Source: an uncultured Flavobacteriales bacterium
GTDB taxonomy: Bacteria > Bacteroidota > Bacteroidia > Palsa-965
NCBI GenBank assembly: GCA_903873905.1
Contig: CAIQQJ010000111.1
Span: 1-48,349, forward strand
Direction of reading: 5' to 3'
DNA: 48,349 nt
How positions within the stretch are numbered: position 1 is the stretch's first letter; every line of letters starts with the position of its first letter. A program made the position numbers and the translations under genes. Of this stretch, positions 25,964 through 35,073 are shown one piece after another. Below the pieces are notes generated by a model, which saw only the letters and a program-made list of their open reading frames with translations, had not been told where the DNA came from and made no database searches.

Positions 25964-27628
25964 ATGCTATTCAAAAATTTGTTTCGCAAAAAATCTGCAA
26001 CTGCCGCAATCGGGGACGGTGAAGATATCCACGGTCACGGATTACATAAAGTTCTTACCGTTCGTGATCTTACTTTTTTTGGTATCGCAGCAATTATTGG
26101 TGGAGGCACTTTTTCCGCCATTGGCAATGCATGCTTTCACGGCGGTCCTGCTGTAATTCTTTTGTACATCATTTGCGCAGTCGCATGCGGATTCACTGCC
26201 ATGTGTTACGCGGAATTCGCATCACGTGTGCCTGTTTCCGGAAGTGCATACACATATGCTTATGTTTCATTCGGAGAATTATTTGCATGGATCATCGGCT
26301 GGGCATTGTTGATGGAATATTCCATCGGAAATATTTACATCGCATTTTCTTGGAGTGGATATTTTACAAATCTTTTAGAATTGGGAGGTTTGCATTTACC
26401 ACAATGGCTCACGATAAATTATTCGGAAGCGCACACTGCATTTTTGGGAAATGTTCAGGGAGAAGGATTTTCTGCTTGGACAAATTCTCCCATCATTGGA
26501 GGATTGCACATCATTTTTGATCTTCCCGCAGTTATCATTAATGCATTGATTACAGTTCTCGTTTATGTGGGAACAAAAGAATCCAGAAATTTCTCCAACA
26601 TTATGGTAGTGATTAAACTTCTGATCATTGCACTCGTTGTTCTTGTCGGTGTTTTTTATGTAGACATAAATAATTGGCACCCCTTCATGCCGCATGGTTT
26701 TGGCGGAGTAATGGGCGCAGTATCTGGCGTATTTTTCGCTTACATCGGATTTGATGCAGTATCAACTCTTGCGGAAGAAAGTAAAAATCCCCAGCGCGAT
26801 TTACCACGAGGAATGATTTATTCATTAATCATTTGTACGATTGTATTCATAGTGCTCTGTTTGATTCTAACGGGAATGGCATCTTACCAAGATCTCGGCG
26901 TAAGCGATCCACTCGCAGTAATTTTCAAACTCAAAGGTGTGAAGTGGATGTTGTTCATTGTTTCCATTGGTGCAGTTGTGGCAATGACCAGTGTATTGCT
27001 CGTTTTCCAAATGGGACAACCAAGAATTTGGATGAGCATGAGTCGCGATGGATTGTTGCCAAAACGTTTTGCATCCATTCATCCAAAATATAAAACCCCA
27101 GGTTTCTCCACCATCATCACAGGACTTGTAGTGGGAATTCCAATCTTTTTTACCAATGAGAATTTCGTTCTTGACTTTACGAGTATTGGAACTTTATTCG
27201 CTTTCGTATTGGTTTGTGGTGGTGTTTTAATGCTACCACGTCGTGAAGCAAAAGTTGCGGGTGAAGAAAAAAGATTCCGTTTGCCTTACATCAATGGAAA
27301 ATTCATCATGCCCATTTTATTTACGGCCACTGTTGTTTCAGTTCAACTTGGACTTCCTGATTTTTTCCGAGGACTCATACACATTACTTCTGAAAATGCC
27401 TCATCAACGATTCCGATGCTAATTTTCTTCTTTGTATACGGAGTTGTTTCCATTCTATCCATCTTCAAAAACTTTTCGCTCATTCCAGTTTTAGGTTTAT
27501 TATCCTGTTGTTATTTATTGACAGGAATGACCTTGAATAATTGGGCATGGTTCTCTTCATGGCTTGCCATCGGACTTATCGTTTATTTCAGCTACGGTTA
27601 CAGAAAAAGTAAACTTGCAAAAAAGTAA
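25964..27628 (+). CDS. APC-superfamily amino-acid permease (cationic amino acid transporter-like)
   Basis: 554 residues, about 13 transmembrane helices. The first helix carries the APC signature (LTFFGIAAIIGGGTFSAIGN), whose unwound Gly-rich loop binds the amino-acid backbone. CYAEFASRVPVSGSAYTYAY and the FFAYIGFDAVSTLAEESKNP helix 6 region are typical of the CAT/YfnA branch. MGQPRIWMSMSRDGLLPKRF is the conserved loop before helix 9. Substrate specificity cannot be read. It is first of a tight unit; the dehydrogenase begins 8 bp after its stop. Confidence 0.93.
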   Translation: MLFKNLFRKKSATAAIGDGEDIHGHGLHKVLTVRDLTFFGIAAIIGGGTFSAIGNACFHGGPAVILLYIICAVACGFTAMCYAEFASRVPVSGSAYTYAYVSFGELFAWIIGWALLMEYSIGNIYIAFSWSGYFTNLLELGGLHLPQWLTINYSEAHTAFLGNVQGEGFSAWTNSPIIGGLHIIFDLPAVIINALITVLVYVGTKESRNFSNIMVVIKLLIIALVVLVGVFYVDINNWHPFMPHGFGGVMGAVSGVFFAYIGFDAVSTLAEESKNPQRDLPRGMIYSLIICTIVFIVLCLILTGMASYQDLGVSDPLAVIFKLKGVKWMLFIVSIGAVVAMTSVLLVFQMGQPRIWMSMSRDGLLPKRFASIHPKYKTPGFSTIITGLVVGIPIFFTNENFVLDFTSIGTLFAFVLVCGGVLMLPRREAKVAGEEKRFRLPYINGKFIMPILFTATVVSVQLGLPDFFRGLIHITSENASSTIPMLIFFFVYGVVSILSIFKNFSLIPVLGLLSCCYLLTGMTLNNWAWFSSWLAIGLIVYFSYGYRKSKLAKK

Positions 27629-27636
27629 TTTCCAAA

Positions 27637-28404
27637 ATGTCAACAATAAATAAAACAGCAATCATAACAGGTGCAAGCGCCGGATTCGGAAAAGCAACTG
27701 CAGAACTTTTCGCTTCTAATGGCTGGAACATTATCCTTTGCGGAAGAAGAAAAGTTCGTCTAGAGGTGCTCGAACGACATCTAAAAGAAAAATACAAGGT
27801 GGATGCAATTTCACTTTCATTTGACATTCGTAATAATGAAGAAGTGAAAAAAGCAATCGCTTCATTGAATGGTAAATGGAAAGCGATTGATCTACTAGTA
27901 AACAATGCTGGACTCGCAGCTGGACTTGGAACAATTCAGGAAGGTTCGGTTGACGATTGGGAACAAATGATCGACACGAATGTGAAAGGTCTTTTATACA
28001 TGACACGTTGTGTTGCACCATTGATGACAGAACGCAATCAAGGACACATTGTAAATATAGGTTCCATTGCGGGTAAAGAAGTTTACGCGAATGGAAATGT
28101 TTACTGCGCCACAAAACATGCCGTGGATGCGCTAACAAAAGCCATGCGAATTGATTTGTTACCAAATAATATTCGTGTTACACAAATTGCCCCAGGCATG
28201 GCGGAAACAGAATTTTCCATTGTGCGTTTCAAAGGCGACGATGAACGCGCAAAGAATGTATACAAAGGACTTGAACCTTTGCATGCGGAAGATATTGCAG
28301 AAACAATTTGGTGGGTTGCCAATCGTCCCGCCCACGTCAACATCAACGACATTGTGATCATGCCCACTGCTCAAGCTAACGCTACAACTGTAATCCGAAA
28401 ATAA
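27637..28404 (+). CDS. ydfG: SDR-family NADP-dependent 3-hydroxy acid dehydrogenase (YdfG-like)
   Basis: 255 residues, classical SDR. It shows TGASAGFGKA (dinucleotide loop), NNAGLAAG, the catalytic Ser in NIGSIAG, and Tyr/Lys in VYCATKHAV. The C-terminal phrase APGMAETEFSIVRFKGD and the ending HVNINDIVIMPTAQ are the YdfG-type hallmarks. YdfG enzymes oxidise serine, L-allo-threonine and 3-hydroxy acids with NADP. Arg in the second strand (CGRRKVRLE) fits NADP preference. It sits between an amino-acid permease and an amidohydrolase, consistent with amino-acid or derivative catabolism (inference). Confidence 0.92.
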   Translation: MSTINKTAIITGASAGFGKATAELFASNGWNIILCGRRKVRLEVLERHLKEKYKVDAISLSFDIRNNEEVKKAIASLNGKWKAIDLLVNNAGLAAGLGTIQEGSVDDWEQMIDTNVKGLLYMTRCVAPLMTERNQGHIVNIGSIAGKEVYANGNVYCATKHAVDALTKAMRIDLLPNNIRVTQIAPGMAETEFSIVRFKGDDERAKNVYKGLEPLHAEDIAETIWWVANRPAHVNINDIVIMPTAQANATTVIRK

Positions 28405-28414
28405 TTTCGCCGGA

Positions 28415-30217
28415 ATGAAAATTAATTCGCCAATTTATTTTCTCCGTGTCTCCGTTTCGCAGCTTGTTCAGGGCTTGTCGACTGGATGGTTTTTCAAACC
28501 GCGTAATTTTTATTCCAACCTCCTGCTCCTCCTTTCCTGCTCCTTCATCCTTTTTTCTTGCAGCAGCAAAAAGATTAAAGTTGATCTGATCGTTTCGCAT
28601 GCGAAAGTATATACCGTTGATGGCGGATTCGCCGTATTGGAAAGTTTTGCAATAAGAGATGGGAAAATTGTCGCAGTAGGAACCAATGCAAGCATCGCTC
28701 AAGTTTATGAAGCGGACAGTTCAATGGATGTTCAAGGCAAAACAATTCTTCCAGGTCTTATTGATGCACATTGCCATTTTGTGGGATATGGATTGGGATT
28801 GCAAGATTGTAATCTAGTCGGAACAAAATCTTTTGCGGAAGTAATTGATCGCGTGAAGAAATATGCAGCAACAAACAAACACGAATGGATTGTTGCTCGC
28901 GGTTGGGATCAGAATGATTGGGCAGTGAAAGAATATCCAAACAATAAATTGCTTGATAGTTTATTTCCAGGCAAACCAATTATTCTAAAACGCATTGATG
29001 GACATGCAGCATTGGTCAGCAGTGAAGCAATGCATCGCGCGAAGATCAATGATTCAACTGAAGTACCAGGAGGAGAAATTCTGCATGAATTGATTGAAGG
29101 GAAATCGATCCATCACAAAATGATTTTCATCAAAGGGCTTGCAACGGGAATACTCATTGACAATGCCGTTGATCTAGTGGAAAAAATTATTCCACAACCC
29201 GATGCCAATACAATCCGGGAATCGCTTTTGGCTGCGCAACAAAATTGTTTTGCAGTTGGTTTGACAACAGTTGACGATGCAGGCTTGATGAAAAATCAAA
29301 TCGACTACATCGATCAACTTCAGAAAAAAGGTGAATTGAAAATGCGGATTTACGCAATGCTTAGCGATTCACTTCCGAATTATGAATATTATTTGATTCA
29401 CGGTCCGTACAAAACGGATTTTCTGAATGTGCGTTCCTTTAAATTTTATGCAGATGGTGCGCTAGGTTCACGTGGTGCTTGTTTGTTGAAAGCGTATGAT
29501 GACCAAACGCAATGGAAAGGTTTTCTACTGAATTCCGAAGCGCATTACATTCAGAAGATGAAACTTTTGGCACAAAAACAATTCCAAGTTTGTACACATT
29601 GCATTGGAGATTCTGCAAATCGCTTGATACTTTCCATTTACGGAAACATTTTATCCGACACCAACATTTCAAAACAAGGAATCGACCGTCGATGGAGAAT
29701 TGAACACGCACAAGTTGTTGCAACATCAGACATTGCATGGTTTGGAAAATTCAACATCATTCCTTCCGTTCAACCCACACATGCTACAAGCGACATGTAC
29801 TGGGCTGAAAAACGTCTTGGTCCATTTCGAGTAAAAACCGCTTATGCCTATAATGATTTATTAAACGCTGCGGGTCGGCTTGCCTTGGGAACTGATTTTC
29901 CTGTTGAGGAAATAAATCCGATGTTCACTTTTTATGCAGCCGTTACGCGTCAAGATCAACAACATTTTCCTGCTGGTGGTTTCCAAATGGAAAATGCGCT
30001 GAGCAAAAGAAATGCATTGATGGGAATGACAAGCTGGGCTGCTTATGCAAATTTTGAAGAAAATGAAAAAGGTAGCATAGAACCTGGTAAATTTGCAGAC
30101 TTCATAATTTTAAATGAAGATCCAATGACCTGTTCTCCCGAAATAATCCCAACCATAAAAGTTCTCGCAACTTATATTGCAGGACAAAAAGTTTTTGAAC
30201 GCATTGAAAAAAAATAA
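28415..30217 (+). CDS. Lipoprotein amidohydrolase (YtcJ-like, family 3)
   Basis: Up to 600 residues. Metal-dependent amidohydrolase core: KTILPGLIDAHCHFVGYG (metal HxH as HCH, ~residue 118), DGALGSRGACLL, CTHCIGDSANRL, RIEHAQVV and LGTDFPVEEINPMFTFYAAV. A composition-domain end closes it (GSIEPGKFADFIILNEDP). A lipobox occurs at LSCSFILFSC, so it is probably exported. The natural reaction of YtcJ-type enzymes is hydrolysis of amides or formamides; the substrate is unknown. The first ~35 residues before the signal core read through a CTCCGTGTCTCCG word tract, so the true start may be later (no in-frame ATG is nearby, only TTG codons at 28463 and 28475). Confidence 0.9.
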   Translation: MKINSPIYFLRVSVSQLVQGLSTGWFFKPRNFYSNLLLLLSCSFILFSCSSKKIKVDLIVSHAKVYTVDGGFAVLESFAIRDGKIVAVGTNASIAQVYEADSSMDVQGKTILPGLIDAHCHFVGYGLGLQDCNLVGTKSFAEVIDRVKKYAATNKHEWIVARGWDQNDWAVKEYPNNKLLDSLFPGKPIILKRIDGHAALVSSEAMHRAKINDSTEVPGGEILHELIEGKSIHHKMIFIKGLATGILIDNAVDLVEKIIPQPDANTIRESLLAAQQNCFAVGLTTVDDAGLMKNQIDYIDQLQKKGELKMRIYAMLSDSLPNYEYYLIHGPYKTDFLNVRSFKFYADGALGSRGACLLKAYDDQTQWKGFLLNSEAHYIQKMKLLAQKQFQVCTHCIGDSANRLILSIYGNILSDTNISKQGIDRRWRIEHAQVVATSDIAWFGKFNIIPSVQPTHATSDMYWAEKRLGPFRVKTAYAYNDLLNAAGRLALGTDFPVEEINPMFTFYAAVTRQDQQHFPAGGFQMENALSKRNALMGMTSWAAYANFEENEKGSIEPGKFADFIILNEDPMTCSPEIIPTIKVLATYIAGQKVFERIEKK

Positions 30218-30959
30218 TCAACTCCTTATTTTCTTGCTCCTCTTGTCATTTGCAGCAAGAGCATTTCCTCCTATTCCCCCTGCTCCTGCTGTGCTGGTAA
30301 AAAAATACGGTTACAGTTTTGCAGGTGGTGGTGTAATTTCTTTTTTCAAAGTAGACACGCGCCACAGTGAAAAAGCGCACATGCTTCCTGGCTTCAGTGG
30401 AATTTTTAGATTGGAATTTTATCCCGTTTCAAATGTCCATATCCAAATGGGATTTGAACTCATGACACAAGCTTGTAAATTCAACACCTATTATTTTGCT
30501 CCAGGATATTCTCAATTGTACGATCGTTCGTTCGGTTATGAGCACACCTTGCGCACAATGGAATTATATCTTCCAATTACAGCACGCGTTGCTTTCAATC
30601 CGAATGAATCGAATGAACATTCTATTTTTTATCTCATAGGAGGATACGCGCCGAAAATTTTCATCAACTCAAGCACAAATGTTGTCGAAAAGGACAATGG
30701 AAAAGGAATATGGGGAGGCTCCACCGAATTGGAATACGAACACCATTTCATCGGATTGCAAACAGGAAATGTTATGATTGCAGGAATGGGCCTCGACAAA
30801 CGTTTTGGATTCACAGAAAAATTTCTCAGCTACGAAATTATTTTCCGTTACAATTTATCGCGCTTTATTTATAAAGGAAGAATGGGAATCGAAAACACAA
30901 ATGATCTGCTCATCAAAAATTGTTGTGTGAATTTTCAAATCGGATATCGGTTTCAATAA
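30204..30959 (+). CDS. Outer-membrane beta-barrel-like protein
   Basis: About 251 residues from a TTG at 30204, which yields a clean signal peptide (KKNNQLLIFLLLLSFAARAF); it overlaps the amidohydrolase gene by 14 bp. The mature part alternates hydrophobic and polar residues in strands (GFSGIFRLEFYPVSNVHIQM, YLPITARVAFNPNE) and ends NFQIGYRFQ, close to an outer-membrane barrel terminus. It is the last gene of the permease-dehydrogenase-amidohydrolase unit, perhaps a porin-like or accessory outer-membrane partner (inference). Confidence 0.78.
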   Translation: MKKNNQLLIFLLLLSFAARAFPPIPPAPAVLVKKYGYSFAGGGVISFFKVDTRHSEKAHMLPGFSGIFRLEFYPVSNVHIQMGFELMTQACKFNTYYFAPGYSQLYDRSFGYEHTLRTMELYLPITARVAFNPNESNEHSIFYLIGGYAPKIFINSSTNVVEKDNGKGIWGGSTELEYEHHFIGLQTGNVMIAGMGLDKRFGFTEKFLSYEIIFRYNLSRFIYKGRMGIENTNDLLIKNCCVNFQIGYRFQ

Positions 30960-30968
30960 AATTATTAT

Positions 30969-31040
30969 GGCGTGCCCTTTCAGGTCGGGCTTTCCGCGCT
31001 ACAAGGTAGCTTGCTTCAATCCCTCACGCGAAAAAAAAAA
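30969..31040 (+). repeat. Dispersed hairpin element, copy 1
   Basis: The 5' end is GGCGTGCCCTTTCAGGTCGG and onward. A variable middle contains the hairpin GCTAC-AAG-GTAGC. The 3' end is TTCAATCCCTCACGCG, followed by a run of ten A. The terminal GCGTG and CACGC are complementary, so the whole element can fold. It lies after the outer-membrane gene, between convergent genes. Confidence 0.65.
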
Positions 31041-31041
31041 T

Positions 31042-31258
31042 GCCACAGCAACACAGTGGCACAGCGTTTTTCATTCTATGGAAATCTCTGAAATCCGTGG
31101 TTACAAGTCCTCACGCAGACTTCATGTTTTTTTTTAATATAGAATCAAAATGTTGACAAAAAAAGTCTGACAAAACCGAATTGTCAGACTGAGTGTTTTT
31201 GTCAACCAAAGACTTTCCTTCTAAAGAAAAACATCTTTGACAAAAATGTACCGAAGTC
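31042..31258. terminator. Convergent-gap hairpins including a bidirectional terminator
   Basis: TGCCAC/GTGGCA hairpin near 31041-31062. The clear terminator is AGTCTGACAA (31164-31173) with TTGTCAGACT (31181-31190), a perfect 10-bp stem. It has a T run after it on the plus strand and a T run on the other side for the minus strand. TTTTTGTCAA (~31195-31204) and TTGACAAAAA (~31237-31246) add a further nested inverted pair. The gap separates the outer-membrane gene and the AAA+ ATPase gene. Confidence 0.75.
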
Positions 31259-33879
31259 TAGCTACCAAACCTAAATCCCATTTGTTGTCTTCCAGATTCA
31301 TTCTTCAATTCAAATTCCGCAACATCTTCCATAGTCAAAGTGGAAAGAACTTCAACAGAACGTTCTGAAGAAGCCAAGGATGCCATTCGCAAATGTTGAT
31401 TTTTTATTGCCTCTCCAATAACCTGTCTGACCGTACGCGCATTTCCGAAAAACTTATCTCTACTTTGATATAGAAAATCAAAATAAGATTTGAGATGATT
31501 TTCTGCTTCAGCTGTTGGTGTCAGTTTTTCATTTGCCAAAAGATTTTTTCCAATCGCAAAAAGTTCCTCGGAAGAATAATCCTTGAAATCATACTTCCGA
31601 TCGAAACGCGATTTCAATCCAGGATTGGTTTCAATGAACTTGAACATGTTATCGGGATAACCTGCAACGATCACTGCAAATTGTCCGCGTAAATCTTCCA
31701 TTTTTTTCAAGACCACTTCCACCGCTTCTTTTCCAAAATCATTTTCACCACCTTCTCCCAATGCATATGCTTCGTCAATGAATAAAACACCACCAATCGC
31801 TTCATCAATTTTCGCTTGTGTTTTAATTGCAGTTTGTCCTACATAACCAGCCACCAAACCTTGGCGATCAACTTCCACAATGTGACCTTTTTCCAAAAGA
31901 CCAAGTCCCTTATAAATTTGCGCAATAATTCTTGCCAATGTTGTTTTTCCAGTTCCCGGATTTCCTGTAAACACCGCATGCAAAGAAAAACGATTCAATA
32001 CTTCTTTCCCCGTCTCCCGATAAAAACGAACCAACTTCACCAACTCATTCACTTCTGTTTTGATATTACTCATTCCCACAAGTGTATTCAATTCATCCAA
32101 TGCACTGCGCAACATTTTTTCATTGATTGGAAAATCCGCTTTCTTTCGATTGCGGCCACCAAATGCTTTTTCAACATCTACCAATTCAATTGTCGACATG
32201 GCATCATTACTGAGGGTGGAATAATCTGCAACTTTCATCAAGCGCAAACCCATTTCCATTTTCGCTTCTTCAATAATTGCAATTGCCAAACGCGCATTTC
32301 CAAATGTATGATCGCGCGTTCTGTATAATTCAATGAATTGTTCGTCCAATAGTTTCTTTGCATCAGGCGTCAACAAAACTCCTTTTTTCTCAGCAGCAGC
32401 CAATGCAATAACAACTAATTCATCAGGCAAATAATCTTCGAAATAATAATAATTCGCGAAACGTGATTTTAATCCAGGATTAGAATCAATGAATCCATCC
32501 ATCTCTTTCGGATAACCAGCCGCCATAATTCCAATATCACCTTTCCCATCCGACATTTCTTTCATTAGAATTTCCACAACTTCTTTTCCAAAATCTTTCG
32601 CATCATCACCAGGACGTGCGAGTGCGTAGGCTTCATCCACAAATAAAATTCCTCCACGTGCACCATCTATCGCCTTTCGTGTTTTGGGCGCAGTTTGTCC
32701 AATGTACTCTCCAACCAAATCAGCACGATCAACTTCAGAAACATGACCCTTTGTAAGCATGCCCATTTTTTTATAAATCATGCCCAACATATTCACAACA
32801 GTCGTTTTTCCAGTGCCTGGATTTCCAGCAAATACACTGTGCAAATTAACTTTTGTGTTTTCTTCAAATCCTTTTTCTTGTCGGAGTTTTATAAAATTCA
32901 AATAATTGACATGATCCCGAATATTTTTTTTCACATCGGTAAGGCCAGTTAATGCATCTAATTTTGTAAGCAATTCTTCCAACGTTTCCTCCACCACTTT
33001 CTGATCATTTGCAATTGGTGTTATAGTTTCCTCGCCTCCCGTTGCCACCAAACGCTGACCACCAAGCATAAGTTGTGGAATGCCTTCTTCATCTTCACTT
33101 CCCGCATGAAATTCAACCATCGCAACCAAGGTATCCATGAAAATAATTTCCAAGGAATATTTATCATCTTTCCAAGATCCTTGAACATCATTTCCCCAAC
33201 CCACATCAAAAGTATAAGAGAAACCAAGTTTATCTTTTTCCACTTTTCCTTCCCGTGAAACCTGACCTTTCAACTGATAGGCATCATCCAAAAAATTAAA
33301 AAACAATTCATATTGCCAATCGAGACTAATGATGTTTTTAATTTTCGCTTCCACCCAAACATATTGTGTGGTTTCCTTTTTGATTTTTTTTAAATAGGTT
33401 CTTTCCTTCTTTTCAAATGCATTTATATCGCCCGCATAAAGTTTGATATACTCCACTTCGAAATAAGGATTATGTTCAACTGAAACTTTTGCAACATCGT
33501 TCACAAAGAATTTCATTTCCGCAGCAAGTTCATTGTCAACATAAGCTTCCCAAGAATATTCGCCTTTTTTCCAGTACGCACCTTCCGTTGCATTTCCCCA
33601 ACCGTCACGAACGTAGACAATGTTTTCATCCATCTTCACTTCTCGTTTTGTTTCTAATGAACAGAGTTCCTTCTTTTGTCCCCCATTCAAATCAAAACAT
33701 TTTAGAGTCGTAGTACAAGACCAATTTTCCTCGTCGAACAATTTGTTGTAAAAAGAAAACTCAACTCGGATGTAAGTTGTTTCCGCCTTATCAAAAACTT
33801 TGCGGTACTTCTTGGTGGAGCCCATCATCCATTCATCAGAAGCGAATGAACGAAGCTCTTTGGATTTATATTTTTTCAC
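31258..33879 (-). CDS. Double AAA+ ATPase (CbbX/SpoVK-like) with duplicated N-terminal beta domain
   Basis: 873 residues from a GTG start. Two CbxX/CfqX-type AAA+ modules each carry Walker A (GNPGTGKTT, ~350 and ~640), Walker B (GGILFVDEAYAL; GVLFIDEAYAL), sensor-1 and arginine-finger regions (SNPGLKSRF, TNPGLKSRF), so both look active. The N-terminal ~260 residues contain two similar beta-rich units. Each has a Tyr-(I/V)-x-Val-Glu opening, a DxGWGN motif (RDGWGNATEG; DVGWGNDVQG), a W-K-x-x-x-Y-S segment and a closing strand with (A/V)xMxF. CbbX-type proteins remodel partner proteins. The N-terminal units are probably the recognition part (inference). It is the end of a six-gene minus-strand run. 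Confidence 0.9.
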   Translation of the reverse strand: MKKYKSKELRSFASDEWMMGSTKKYRKVFDKAETTYIRVEFSFYNKLFDEENWSCTTTLKCFDLNGGQKKELCSLETKREVKMDENIVYVRDGWGNATEGAYWKKGEYSWEAYVDNELAAEMKFFVNDVAKVSVEHNPYFEVEYIKLYAGDINAFEKKERTYLKKIKKETTQYVWVEAKIKNIISLDWQYELFFNFLDDAYQLKGQVSREGKVEKDKLGFSYTFDVGWGNDVQGSWKDDKYSLEIIFMDTLVAMVEFHAGSEDEEGIPQLMLGGQRLVATGGEETITPIANDQKVVEETLEELLTKLDALTGLTDVKKNIRDHVNYLNFIKLRQEKGFEENTKVNLHSVFAGNPGTGKTTVVNMLGMIYKKMGMLTKGHVSEVDRADLVGEYIGQTAPKTRKAIDGARGGILFVDEAYALARPGDDAKDFGKEVVEILMKEMSDGKGDIGIMAAGYPKEMDGFIDSNPGLKSRFANYYYFEDYLPDELVVIALAAAEKKGVLLTPDAKKLLDEQFIELYRTRDHTFGNARLAIAIIEEAKMEMGLRLMKVADYSTLSNDAMSTIELVDVEKAFGGRNRKKADFPINEKMLRSALDELNTLVGMSNIKTEVNELVKLVRFYRETGKEVLNRFSLHAVFTGNPGTGKTTLARIIAQIYKGLGLLEKGHIVEVDRQGLVAGYVGQTAIKTQAKIDEAIGGVLFIDEAYALGEGGENDFGKEAVEVVLKKMEDLRGQFAVIVAGYPDNMFKFIETNPGLKSRFDRKYDFKDYSSEELFAIGKNLLANEKLTPTAEAENHLKSYFDFLYQSRDKFFGNARTVRQVIGEAIKNQHLRMASLASSERSVEVLSTLTMEDVAEFELKNESGRQQMGFRFGS

Positions 33880-33901
33880 AAGACAGATATTTTGAGGTTA
33901 T

Positions 33902-33929
33902 CCTAATTTCTGGGGAGTATGAAATTAGG
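33902..33929. other. Perfect 9-bp inverted repeat before the AAA+ gene
   Basis: CCTAATTTC (33902-33910) and GAAATTAGG (33921-33929) with a 10-base loop, between the small gene at 33957 and the GTG at 33879. No T run follows on the minus strand, so a regulatory site or leader hairpin is as likely as a terminator. Confidence 0.45.
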
Positions 33930-33956
33930 AAATTGACCTTGATTTACAATAGAAAA

Positions 33957-34337
33957 TCAGAGCATTTCCACATATCTCACACCTTCATCTGTCAAGGCAA
34001 CAACAGGACATTCACCTTTCTTCCACTTCCAAACCCCACCTTTACGTTGAATGTTTTTTCCGAATTGTCCAAAGTCATAGAGCGAAAGCATTTTCTTGTT
34101 TTTCGTGACACTTTCCATTCTCACTTCAGCATATTCTTTCCGAACGAGATTATCCACTGCCTCACACAATCGCTCACCCAACAAAGCTGGATCTGCATCT
34201 GGAATAGTATGATTATGCGCCATCGTCACAAATAATTTATCAGCAGGCAAAACGCCTCCACCCTCCATCTTCAACCATTTCATGATTTGTCGTTGAAGGG
34301 TAGTAAGTCGGTGCTTTTCGGAACGGTTTACAGACAT
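33957..34337 (-). CDS. Small basic protein, unknown
   Basis: 126 residues. The N-terminus (RLTTLQRQIMKWLKMEGGGV) and middle (LGERLCEAVDNLVRKEYAEV) look helical, like a winged-helix fold. The end is VVALTDEGVRYVEML, and 'LT.EG' is a phrase common at the end of winged helices. No family is claimed. Together with the AAA+ ATPase 77 bp downstream it may form a functional pair. Confidence 0.7.
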   Translation of the reverse strand: MSVNRSEKHRLTTLQRQIMKWLKMEGGGVLPADKLFVTMAHNHTIPDADPALLGERLCEAVDNLVRKEYAEVRMESVTKNKKMLSLYDFGQFGKNIQRKGGVWKWKKGECPVVALTDEGVRYVEML

Positions 34338-34352
34338 CGGGATGAATTAAAT

Positions 34353-35066
34353 TTATTTTTTTTCTACGGAAGATTCTTTTAGAAAATAATAGCGCACTCC
34401 AGCGGAAAACTGAAGCACGGGACCAAAATCTTTCAAATTATAAATATAGGAACCATTCAATGCGGCTCCAAAATCAAATAGTTCTGCCTCAGGATACCAA
34501 TCAACACGAATAAATGGTTTCCATTCTGATTTATGTTTTGAATCAACAATAATCCAACCAGTTTCCAAACCTAAACGAAAGGCAGGGCCAAACTCCAAAT
34601 ATTTTTTTGTCTGATCCAATGCAATTTCCTTTTTATTAATGCGAACAGAAGGATTGATCAAATTAAAAGTTGGATCAAGTGAAAGCCAATTTGGCCAAAA
34701 TTTTTGTTGACCAAAATTCCATATGAAATTGGAATGAAAAAAATACGAATTGATCGAAGCGCGCAATCGCAAATCATTGTTTTTTGCGAGTGTTGTAAAT
34801 CGTTGGTAGGAAATCCCCGGATTGATTTCAAATTTTCCAGATTTTATTTTCACATTCCAAGCACCTCCCACTTCAAACCCATTGATGAAAAGATTAAGTT
34901 CATTGGAGTTGAAAGACCTTGAAAAATTATAAGTTTGAATTATTTCATCCCAAGCTGGGGCATATTGGTAAACATAACTCGCCGAAAAATTCAAATGAGA
35001 AATCTGACAGAAAACTGAATTTCCTGAACACAATAGAAAAAGTAAAATGGAATATTTTCTTTTCAT
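34353..35066 (-). CDS. Exported protein, probable outer-membrane barrel
   Basis: 237 residues from ATG 35066, giving the signal peptide MKRKYSILLFLLCSGNSVFC. The longer frame to 35327 lies inside the oxidase gene and is rejected. Alternating strands (FEVGGAWNVKIKSGKFEINP, AFRLGLETGWIIVDSKHKSE, GPVLQFSAGVRYYFL) suggest a small beta barrel, close in style to outer-membrane proteins. It starts 7 bp after the oxidase stop, hence co-transcribed. Confidence 0.78.
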   Translation of the reverse strand: MKRKYSILLFLLCSGNSVFCQISHLNFSASYVYQYAPAWDEIIQTYNFSRSFNSNELNLFINGFEVGGAWNVKIKSGKFEINPGISYQRFTTLAKNNDLRLRASINSYFFHSNFIWNFGQQKFWPNWLSLDPTFNLINPSVRINKKEIALDQTKKYLEFGPAFRLGLETGWIIVDSKHKSEWKPFIRVDWYPEAELFDFGAALNGSYIYNLKDFGPVLQFSAGVRYYFLKESSVEKK

Positions 35067-35073
35067 TTCTTTC

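Noticed and set aside
31816-32328. 170-codon frame opposite the AAA+ ATPase gene
   Set aside because: Cys/His-rich antisense shadow of Walker and neighbouring motifs.
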